36,001 nt of DNA, taken from assembly GCA_013423325.1 (NCBI GenBank), contig BLJB01000255.1:1-36001 (forward strand), given 5' to 3'. This document shows, one piece after another, positions 19,217 to 29,226 of this stretch (its first letter is position 1; every line of letters starts with the position of its first letter). The DNA is from Usnea hakonensis. Lineage: Eukaryota > Ascomycota > Lecanoromycetes > Lecanorales > Parmeliaceae. Below the pieces are notes generated by a model. That model had not been told where the DNA came from. It was given only the letters and a program-made list of their open reading frames with translations, and did no database searches. A program made the position numbers and the translations under genes.

Positions 19217-20868
19217 ATGTCAACATGTGATTCGAGGGATCACTCGTCTCAAGAAAAGGATGTGGAGATATTCAGCACAAGTGGCATGACTATCGCAGCC
19301 GAAGGACGACAGGAGGACGCTGCGAATGTTGCGGAAAAAGGCTTAGGGACCACCCTTGGTGATCGGCTGGAGTTCTCACACAAAGCAGGTGCGCTTCAAA
19401 AAACAGTCACAGCCCAAGATTGGACCGGTCCCAATGACCCAGAGAACCCACTGAATTGGCCATTGTGGCAACGCATATACCATACCACGGTCCCAGGCTT
19501 GTTTGGTTTTGCTGTCAGTTTAGGTTCTTCTGTATACACACCCGGCTATCCTGATGTTCAGAAAAAGTTCAACGTCTCATCAACAGTGGCTCTGCTACCT
19601 CTCTCGCTCTATGTACTTGGTCTTGCATTTGGTCCCGTTCTAGCAGCCCCAATCTCAGAGACTCGTGGTCGCAGGGTCGTATACCTTGTTTCCTCGCCAA
19701 TCGCGGCGCTGTTCACCTTGGGTGCTGGCTTCTCGAACACGTTGGCTGCCTTGGCTATCACTCGATTCTTCGCGGGTTTCTTCGGATCACCAGTTTTAGC
19801 CGTTGGTGCGGGGACCAACGTAGATTTGTGGAATCCAGTTCATCGCGCTGTTGCCACATCCTCGTTCCTGCTTGCGCCTTTCCTGGGTCCTGCTATTGGC
19901 CCTGCTGTTGGGGGTTTCGCCGCGCAATACAAAGGATGGAGATGGACACAGTGGCCGATTCTGTTCCTCTTGGTCCCAATCTACCTATACTCGCTTGGTA
20001 TGAAGGAGACATACAAGAAAATCATCTTGCAAAAGCGTGCAAAGCGATTGAGAATTCCTCCACCGCAGAAAATGGGACCGTCAGGGCTAGCAGCCGTCAG
20101 ATTCGTGATCACCATCACACTGTTGCGGCCAGTGCGGATGATCTTTACAGAACCTATCGTCTTCTTTTTCAGTTTGTACATTGGGTTCAATTTCTCCGTC
20201 CTCTTCGCTTTCTTCGACGCTTTCCCAATCGTCTTCGAAGGCGTATACCATTTTGACCTCGGCTTCTCCGGCTTGACGTTCCTGGGCATTGGCTTCGGAT
20301 GTTGCTTGGCAGTAGCAACAGCCATCATCACGGACAGGCTGCGTTATCGAAAAGAATATCTCAAAAGCCACAAAGAAGGTAGAAATGGCGTCGTGGCACC
20401 AGAGCATCGTCTGTACACTGCGATGATGGGTAGCTTTGGTATACCAGTTGGCCTATTTTGGTTTGCTTGGACTTCTCGCCGTGACATTCACTGGATCAGC
20501 CCAGTGCTTGCAACGGTCCCCTTCGCATGGGGTAATCTCTGCGTTTTCACCGCCGCGGCACTGTATCTTGTTGATGTCTATGGGCCGCTCAACGGCGCTT
20601 CGGCATTGGCGGCCAATGGCCTGGTCAGGTATATGGCAGGAGCTGTCTTTCCTCTCTTTACTATCCAAAGTAAGTCATGCATCTTTGATGTTATCTACAA
20701 AGCAATCTGACTGATTTGATTTTGTCAGTGTATGATCGGTTAGGTATTGCATGGGCTACCAGTTTGCTTGGGTTCCTGTCTTTGATCATGTTGCCGATTC
20801 CTTGGGTGTTATTCAAATTCGGCGCGCAGATTAGGGGGAAGAGTAATTTCGATACCATCCAGGCATAG
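19217..20868 (+). CDS. MFS transporter, DHA1 (12-span drug:H+ antiporter) type
   Basis: This is a major facilitator protein of the fungal DHA1 group, which exports drugs, polyamines or other small molecules from the plasma membrane; the substrate is unknown. Exons are 19217-20669 and 20729-20868, giving 530 aa. An approximately 80-residue hydrophilic N-terminus leads to the fungal signature DWTGPNDPENPLNWP and then twelve predicted spans. The motif-A-like loop after span 2 is PISETRGRRVVY. Motif C in span 5 is LGPAIGPAVGG, the antiporter signature. The central loop after span 6 is basic (KKIILQKRAKRLRI). Intron phase 1 (donor GTAAGT, acceptor CAG at 20728) restores TIQMYDRLGIAWATSLLG, the last two spans; reading through instead stops after 13 residues. 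The start is the first ATG of the frame; M24 is an alternative. Confidence 0.9.
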
Positions 20869-22347
20869 CGTTAGAGCATACCACAAACAGACCCATGATA
20901 GTTATAAGATTCTCACTGTCCTTGAATCTTCCAATGAGACAATGAAAAGCACTCTGACGTGTGACCAAAGCCTGGACAGAATGTGACCAATCGTGCTTGC
21001 ACAAATGGCAGAGGATGCCAAGAAACTAAAAGCGGCTATCGGCTAAGATACGGTACTTTACCTTAGTGTCGTAGATCTTTCACTTTTGTTTTCGGTAAAG
21101 GAAACTTGGAGTTGGCTTAAACTTTGCGCGACTTCCATAAAGTGCTCAGAGATGGAAGTGAGGAAAGATCTTGTTCTCAATCTGACTCCAACCTCAACCT
21201 GGATCCGCCTGTACACCTTGGTCTACTAAGCCTACGACTCCTCTATCATACCAGTTAGTATTGACAACAGCATCCCTCTGTTCTGCCTCAAACTTCAGCA
21301 ATTGCACCTAAGAGAAGATGGATTGCTTTCCCTTCCCCATTGTCTGTTTCCAGTGCGGAACCGATCAAAACCCTTGCCATTGCAAGGTCGTGGGGCCCAC
21401 TCTAGGTGAGTCCCCCCCTGCGTGAAGAGTGAAAATTGCGACTGATATTGATCAGGTTTCTTGACCACTGTCGTTGCTGCCGTACGCTGCCATCTCAAAG
21501 TTCCTTCCATGGCATTCGGCTAAGAATATTTCAGGTCATCTGTTGGCCAGGGGCCTTACTATGTGGCTGCTGCCTGTCTGATGCTGGGAAGAGGTATATT
21601 GGGATACTGCATTGCAAGGAGGAGGGTAGCTGACATGATATACTCAGGATGCTGGCTGCTCCTGTCGATTCTGGTGGAGCTGTCAACAATGCTATACCTT
21701 TCTGATGAGAGGGACTGTACTCGAACACTCTGATCTGGCAGTGCCTGCATGCCAGCTGCTACCAGCGAGCAGCTATGTCAGTCTATGAGTGCATGCATTG
21801 AAATCGACCCTGTTGACCAAAAATGACAATACTTCTAAGGCACCGCAAATTTCATTCTATAGACCCACCAGCGGCAAAGGGGCCACTGTTCTTGACTCAC
21901 GGCTATAAAAGTTGCAGTAATGCCAGCTGATCAACAATGACAATGACAATGATAAGGAAAATTTGAAAGAAAACTGCATAAGTGCAAGATTACTTCCTCA
22001 CCTTTGTAGACTTCTGAGTGTTGAGTGTTGAGAGACCAGGGAAATAATGCAAATTGTAATCTCCGAATAAGGATCAGAAATGTCGATGGCAATGTCCCTG
22101 CTCCGTTTTTCCACGGCAAGAAGTGAATGGCTAGGCGACTGAAATTTATGCCAGAGTGTTGATTTTGGCCGACACTTCACGCGTTACTTATCACCTTGAA
22201 CCTGCACACTTCTCTCTATCTTATCTTTATATGATTCGTTCACGTTTGCAACATCGTTAAGATCAGCAGCTTCATATATCGGATTCACTAAATTGTCTTT
22301 GGCTTCGGCCATAGTATCGCCGCCGTCTATACCCGTATCTTGTCACT
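20869..22347. other. intergenic region, no gene recognised
   Basis: About 1.5 kb lies between the MFS 3' end and the 980-aa gene. All frames are under about 72 codons and none resembles a known protein. A short CAATGA tandem run occurs near 21935-21953. The last 150 bp are pyrimidine-rich and probably hold the leader of the next gene. Confidence 0.5.
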
Positions 22348-25338
22348 ATGCCGCTCCGCTCACTTGATATGACTGACCAAGACATCGAGAATGCTCTGAG
22401 ACCTGGTGCTGGCAAGTCCTTCCGATTCTTCTCCTTCTTTGGCAGCTAACATCAGTCAGCCGGAGGTTGTTCTCTCCAACAGCTCCCTTATGAATGTCCA
22501 GACCCAAGCTTTGAGTACACCACTAAAAGTGATATCCTCAAGGCTATTGTTGGTATGCTAGTCACTGATACCCTCCAAAACATAGCAAGTGAGCTAACAA
22601 AGACAGTGTCTCCCTATGAACCACCACGAAAATCACAACCGAGTCGAAATAGAAGGGGTCGGGCGGCGGGGCCTACCCCTGTTCCAAGCTTGCTCGATGT
22701 TCAGCCTTTCATGCCCGAACCAAAGTTTGTTAGCAGATCAGTGACTGACCTCGAAGCTCTCCTTGCTACTCCGTTCATGCAAGATCCATATCCGTACACT
22801 GGTCCCGAAACGATCTTGCCATCATATAGCTCTGAACCTTCTCATTCCGTGTACTGTGGCAATCTAAAAAAGCAAGTAAAGCATGCTCTCAGACACGCGT
22901 GGAAATATGACCCGATGAGATGCTCGGTGAAAGCCGCCTTTGATGTCGGTCGAGAAATGGCTATTCGCCCGCACAACGGCCTCACAGAAAAGGAGTACGC
23001 CTGGGTCACGGGACGTAAATTAAGGACGGCGAAGAAAGGCCGGCGCGCAGCACTGGTAGACTTTGAGCAAGCCAGAAGACAAAAAGCATGGATGACGAAA
23101 CACGATGAAACCGATGATGCTCTTAGCATCAATCAAGAAGTCGAAGAGTTCTATGGCTCTAACGGTACTAAGCTCCCTCCTATTGATGACAACGATAACA
23201 ACTTTAGTGATGAAGGCTTCGGTGAGCCTGATACATTCACCAAGACAATAGTCACTTTACCCGAAAAGTCTCTCATGGAAGAAGGAGTCACCCCAGGAGG
23301 CATCTTCCAAGACTCGGGGGTGGTTATAGACGAAAAGTTTGCGGACTATTCTCGTGCTCACTCAGCTTCAAACAAAGCCGAAAATTTTACCGGGGCCCAG
23401 AGTCAGCGGCCATCGTTTGACGTAGCCCTGGCATCTCTTCGTTTTTCCAAGAGAAATGTGCGATCGCTCGCACTGTTTGGAGATCAGAAGGAGCGTGAGT
23501 GGCATGGAAGACGACAAGGGCCTCATGATCTTCATAGTCCAGGTTCTTGGGCCTCCGCGCCGGAAACTGCTCAAGTGGCATTCGTGGAAGGGGCTGAGGC
23601 TATGAGCGAAGATACTCAAGATATGGTCGAGTCTTTTACTCCACAGCCTGTCCCAAGGGAGATCTCCTTTGGCGGTAATGCTGTGCCTACAAGCTCTCCT
23701 ACTTCGATGCCCGTCACAGGAGTTCAAGACGCAAATCAGCACGTGGCCGGGCCGAGTGATGTTATTATGCCTGAGATTCCATTGCCAATTGAGGTATTAC
23801 CTCTTATGGAGTCCGTGCGTCACGCTCAAGAAGTCTCCGAACCTGTGCAGGGGAGAGTCGGAGGCGAGACTTCTGAAGCTACAACTCAGCCCTCGCTTCT
23901 CCATGGCAGCGTTCAGAGTAGAATGAACACCATACCTTCGGAGAGCCTCATTGGTCCTCCCGTATCCATCGAGGACGTAAGAAATACGGAAGCTTCAACC
24001 GGCGAAGGTCGGCTTGTGGGTATCGAGCGATCTCAACACCTCCGTCGCTCCGCCGGAAACGGGAGTGACAGTGGGTCTCCTGCACCTACGTCTCACGTGA
24101 CTCGGGAACTCCCACAGATGGACATTGACACAAATCTTCATGTTCCTCACGATATCACGACTACTGCATTTTCTACGCCTACGACCCAACGCACCCGTCA
24201 AATCCAACAGGTCCAAGTCGAAACCCCTGCAACACCTGCGACGATCAGCATCAATCTCACGCCTGAGTACAACAGCGATATGGATGCTGACGATGCCTCT
24301 ATTGGTAGTCTCGAGGTCCGCCTCCCAGACTCTTCTACCGACAACGCAGAAATGGGGCAAAGCGCGCCGGGCCACGATGTACAAGACTCACAATCAAAAC
24401 GGAATCAGGCTGCTCATGGTAGCAGCACAGTTAGCCTTGCTGGCAGCGGATCTCATGAAGTTTCATCAATCCCAACGCACGCACGTCCCGATCCACCAGA
24501 GGGTCACGCAGGATTCAGCGAGGGTGTAGAACTCCATCAGAAGGAGACCGATGCGGTATTTACTCTCAATTCGTCTAAAGCATCAGAGTTGTCCCCATCT
24601 TTGAGCGACACAGCTCCGATCCCAATCACACCAGCAAATGGCAATGACTCGGCCTACTTCCAGCCCACCACGCCTTTCCAGCTTGATACGCCTACCCGTC
24701 CAGACTTCGATAATCCAGGGACGCCTACCCCTGCTCCCAAGGCGAGCAAGGTTAATAAGAAAAGCGTCATGAACGTGTTTAGGAGTCCAAAACTGGGAAG
24801 CAGAAGTCCCGAGCGTGCAGAACTTGCCCCCGGCATCGTCGTTGACCCTAATTCTCCGACGGCTGGAGCTACTAGGTCGCAACCGGGTAGTCCTTTCGGT
24901 AGCCGTGGCTTGCTTTTCCAGCAGACGAAAAAGAATAAGAGTACCAAGAACGTCCTCAATAACCTGAACTTGAGCGCGGAATCAGCAAGTGGAATGACCT
25001 CTGAGCGTGACAGTCAAGACGATTCTGAAGATGAGCTCGCGGGTGGAGGGAACGTTGAAGCGTCCCGTGTGATATTCAAGGGCGGCAAACGGGTCGCAGA
25101 CACACCACCGACGATTAACTCGCCAACGGAGACCGCGACTAGTGGAAGAAGAACGGTGGCTCAGGCCGTTGTGGTAAGAGGTTTGAGATCCCGAGGCGGG
25201 AATCGGGGAGCTGCGTCCCAGGCATCGCCCGTTGAGACACCGCTGGTTCAAGAACCGAAAATAAAGAGACAGAAGCGGTCGAGAAAGACTGCTAAAGGAA
25301 ATGCCAAGGGCCCCCTTGGGATCGTCGACGATTTGTGA
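22348..25338 (+). CDS. large disordered Ser/Thr/Pro-rich protein, unknown function
   Basis: Two exons, 22348-22411 and 22460-25338, encode 980 aa. The ATG at 22348 (context CACTATGCC) begins MPLRSLDMTDQDIENALRPG. Splicing through a GC-AG intron (donor GCAAGT, branch CTAAC, acceptor CAG at 22459) joins it to AGGCSLQQLPYECPDPSFEY. Starting at the later in-frame ATG at 22555 would drop about 53 residues. Residues 1-250 look partly ordered and carry the most conserved-looking patches (DLEALLATPF, NLKKQVKHALRHAWKYDP, LTEKEYAWVTGRKLR). The rest is low-complexity, with many SP/TP sites that would suit phosphorylation. The C-terminal 200 residues are Ser/Gly/Arg-rich and end with a bipartite-like basic signal (KIKRQKRSRKTAKGN), suggesting a nuclear protein. 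I recognise no named family and state no function. Confidence 0.82.
22412..22459 (+). other. GC-AG intron
   Basis: This 48-nt intron starts GCAAGT instead of GTAAGT, has a CTAAC branch site 12 nt before its CAG end, and is phase 1. Without splicing the frame meets TAA within 15 codons. GCAAGT is the recognised donor form of the minor GC-AG class, which makes the call better than any GT donor nearby (the only option, GTCCTT, is poor). Confidence 0.7.
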
Positions 25339-26255
25339 GATGTTGGGAGATGGAGATCTCGTTTTTTGTCGGGTGGACGGTTGTGCTGTTGAGGTGGGGG
25401 TGTATGTCTGGACGTGAGAGACTCGCTAGGATATGATGTGATTTGATGTCATGGCTGTGATATGGAATGATGGAACGGGGATTGTGATCTGGATACGCTA
25501 CGGTACGATACATTACATTACATTACATTACGTTACAGATTCGATATGCTACGATGAATCCATGGACCACGTTTGTTCGATGGAAAGCACGGGGTCTAGG
25601 ATAGGATAAGAAACCTTTGTTGGACAGTGGAATTCGTGGATGTGTGTGATGGATGGAAAAAGGGCGAGAGGAAGGGATGTGAATGTCTCATTTATCAGTC
25701 TCGGTCTATCTTGTCCTTGTACGTACAGAAGGATAGTAGTAGTTCTTTCGTGTACGCATGAGGCGAAATAGTTCGTTGGCGAGATTTTAATTGATTCGTT
25801 TTACACATCCTACTTTAGCTTTTTAAACCGCCATGGACCCTTGCTTCCCTTTAGAACGTGATCTTTTTCTTTCATGCTTTTTTGTTCTCTTTGGGGGTTT
25901 ATGTGCCTCGGAGATTCAACAAGAGAATGAGAAAGAGAGAGAGAAGAGGCGAGGTAGGATATTACGTTTACCAGCTTCATGTCCATGCACGACACAGACT
26001 GTTTTCATTTCATGTTCATGTTTCTGATAGCAATAGTAGTGTCGTCGTTACTCGTACACCAAAACAGGAATTTCCTCGTAAAAATACAACATTTTGCGTC
26101 TCTCATCAATCATACCTACAATCCCTTTTCACAAGTCGTTCAAAGCAGGCCCCCATCACTACTACAACTCCTTGACCCAGTCTAGCCACCCTTTCCTCAC
26201 TCCCCTGAGCAAGAATATATATACACGATCCTGCAAACCGTTTCAACTCTCCTCA
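25339..26255. other. convergent 3' spacer
   Basis: This 917-bp spacer lies between the 3' ends of the 980-aa gene (+) and the ceramidase (-). It contains a short pentanucleotide microsatellite (25511-25535) and overlapping short frames with no family resemblance. No RNA gene was recognised. Confidence 0.6.
25511..25535. repeat. CATTA pentanucleotide microsatellite
   Basis: Four to five tandem copies of CATTA, the last changed to CGTTA, lie in the 3' spacer. Confidence 0.85.
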
Positions 26256-28599
26256 CTACCTAATCAAAAACGCACCACTGACGCCCTCAAACTGCTCAAT
26301 CGACCCACTAACCGGCGTCTTACTAGCACCGAAATACCGGATCCGATACCGACCCCTCTCGACATCGTCTTCAATCTCCCACGTGATCTCCACCTCGCTG
26401 GTAGCAAGCACGCTGCTCGTTCTCCGCCAGCGGAAGACGAGGCTCCAATCGTCGTCGTTTCGGACCTGCACCCACGTCCCGCGGCCGTCAAATTGTTCCA
26501 CGGCAGCATAAGTGTTCTCGAGGCGGAGATCGTTGCGTGGATTTGCGCCGACGAAGGTGACGCTGGCCGTAGATCCGGGAGGGTAAAAGGGTTCGGCGTC
26601 GGAGAGCACGTCGCCAAATGATTTGAAGAAGGGGGCGCGATCAAAGGCTACGCCCGTGATGAAGCTGAGGGATTCGTTGATGTAGATTGGTGGTTCGGGG
26701 CCCTGGGGTGGGCTGCGGGTGGATGAAGAGTCGAGGTAGGGTAGATAGGATGTTGTGATGTTGATGTGGGCGTTTAGGGTGTGAGGACCGTAGAGTGTGG
26801 AGGCTCCTTCGTAACGCTGGATGCCGTACTCTTCTTCGGTGGCTATATAGTGGGTGTAGCTGTTCGCAGGACCGCCTAGGACGACGATGGGATCTTTTCC
26901 GGCGGTCAAGGAAGATGCGAGGGCGGATGCGTGGACGGCTTCTTTCCAGCGGCGGCCTGCCATGGTGGTTGCTTCACCAGGGCTGACTATGATGATGAGC
27001 TGGCCTACCCGGAGCAGTTGAACGTCGACAATGTTGGGAGTCCAGAGGTAGGGTTTTTCAATCTCGCCTACATCCAGTAGGATGGGTTTTGGTTGGTGGC
27101 ATGCTATTTGCTCTGTACTTGGCTCACGAAGGAAGCCACTGACGACAGACCAGACTGGATTGGCATTTGGCGAGCCGGTATTATTTTGCTTGAAATCGAA
27201 GGCGCCCGGTCCGTCCGTTGTCCCTGCTGCGAAGGAATACCCCAGAGCGGCTGGACACGTGGAGACGATTGATCCATTCGGATGCTCGAAAGCAAAGTTG
27301 GAGAAATCATGGAAGGCATGTAATGATTTGACGCCGGCTCCGTGCACATTTTGGCCTTTCTTAACCATACCGTCATAGAGAGATTTTGCACCCTCGAATT
27401 GCCTTCTCCCAATCTCAAAGCAGCTGGAAGCACCCTCGTCCTTTTCTCTAAATCTGGGTCCCCGGCCATGGCAGGGCTCGTTCTTCCCACCGCAAGTGCT
27501 GTCTTCGAAATTACACACCTCTCCAGACCCGTCTTCGCAGTAAGCTCCCAGTACATTAGGAGAGGTATCCCCAACGTTTGCTTGAGAAAATCCGGCGACA
27601 AAACCTTCCTCAGCGTCTTCGGATCCTTTAACGGCTTGTTCGAAAAGGGTTGCAGCAACGCCTTTGTTGTCACCTGTGATCAAGGTATTGTTCCCCAGCA
27701 TCGAGGTGCCGTGTACGGGAAACCATGTCAGACAGCCTATATTCTTGCCACTCCCAGCACTTTGAAACTTCAGCATAGTCATAGCCTTATCAACGTTGTG
27801 TGCATATCTCTTTCTCTCTTCTTCGGGATTTGCTAGGTATGCGTACGGACTTCGGTTGATGTTCGCGTCATGAATGTCTATCGAGCCAAAGCTGAGACGA
27901 CCTGGCCGAAGAGACTCGTGAGCTCTCTTTATTGAGAGTATGGCGCCATCAACGATAGCCTGATAGCTTTGTTCGTTGAAACCTTTGCTTGTGATTTGAG
28001 GCAAAAGGTAGTTGAGCCATGCCCCAGGTCCCGAGTGTGAGTGTGTTCCCGTCAGAGCCACGTTCCTTTGCCCATATACAGCATATTCCGGTCCCAAATC
28101 TGACAGCCCCTGGAGGATGCCGTATCTAACAGCTGTATCACCCGATTGGGTGTCCAATACTAAGTACACGAAGCGGTCCTCCGGGTTGTAGATGTCACCG
28201 ACAATGAAGGCGCGGGAGTAGAGGCGTTGCCGGAGACCTGATCCAACTTGTGCGGGGTCCGCGTAGCCCATCATATTGATCTCCACAACAGGCCTGCTTG
28301 TAGTATCAACGAGTTTACTCTTCAATCTTCTGCTTGTCCAAGGCCTAAGAGCCATACCCTGTGATGTCTGCTTTCCCTACACCCACTTTATATACAGTCC
28401 CATCGTTGGTAACTTCCTTCTCTTCATCGTACGGCGAGTTGAAAGGGTACTGGTTGGAGACTCTTCCTAGAGGGTAATTGTCATTTGCGAGATGCAACCA
28501 GTCAAGCGCGGGTAAACCAAAATGTGATATTAACTGGAAGGTGACAAATAGTGCCAAGATGGCAGTCCCCAGGGCGGTGGCATAGTGGGAGCATGCCAT
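26256..28599 (-). CDS. neutral ceramidase with N-terminal membrane segment
   Basis: Neutral ceramidase hydrolyses the amide bond of ceramide to sphingosine and fatty acid. Minus-strand exons are 28599-28358 and 28293-26256, giving 759 aa. Splicing (phase 2, donor GTATGG, acceptor CAG) joins YKVGVGKADITG to PVVEINMMGYADPAQ, the conserved start of the catalytic domain. Zinc and active-site residues are present: His pair in GTHSHSGPG (about 165/167), His in FPVHGTSM (275), nucleophile Ser in NVGDTSPN (325), Glu in SPGEATTMAG (521) and Tyr in PANSYTHY (560). The last 160 residues correspond to the family's Ig-like C-terminal domain. I chose the ATG at 28599 (context GAAATGG). It gives a hydrophobic segment at about residues 8-27 (TAILALFVTFQLISHF), a signal anchor or signal peptide. 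An upstream in-frame ATG at 28728 would add 43 residues. Confidence 0.92.
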
Positions 28600-29226
28600 T
28601 TCTGTAAGCTTTGCACTGAATGGGAGGCGGACATTTACAACATATACAATAGTGAGTCGGATAGGTTCATGGGCGCAAATGTTGACATGCAACGACGTCA
28701 TCCCGGTCGGGAGCTTGGGTAACTTCATTCACTCACGTTGTCTATATAGCTGTCAATCAACCTATATCCTACATTTGCCCTACTGTGACCATCGCATTGA
28801 GCTCCGGCACCACTACGCTGCCGCCCAAAGGATAGCTCTCTCTGCATCATCCCGGCACACTGTCCCTGAATCCATGTGCTGCAGTCCATGCTCGATAGCA
28901 ATTGAAGTGATCTCACGAGATACACAAATTCCGTGAAATGTTTCCTGTTTTACGAATCTAGTCGCAAGATTCTGGTGCACTTGGTTATAAATTTACAAGA
29001 GAACGAGGAATTGTCCTTGTTTTTTGGTTTTTTCCGTGTGATTCGAGTAAAGTATAGGTATAGACCAACATGGGATGGAAGAATAGCTCTTGGGAGAGGA
29101 TAGGATGTAGATGCACAGGAGGCTGTATTGGAGTACGGCTGGGTTCATGATATTAGAGCTAGATGATTTTATCTAAGTAAAGTAATGACGGAAGTTTTCG
29201 ATGCCATTATCGAAGTATGATGATGA
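28600..29226. other. intergenic region upstream of ceramidase
   Basis: About 630 bp lies between two minus-strand genes. It should contain the ceramidase promoter and the 3' UTR of the S41 peptidase gene. Short frames here have no recognisable content, and no repeat or RNA gene was seen. Confidence 0.5.

Noticed and set aside
26264..26644. Frames overlapping the ceramidase C-terminus on both strands
   Set aside because: They are alternative-frame shadows of the real coding exon, which carries the family's C-terminal domain.
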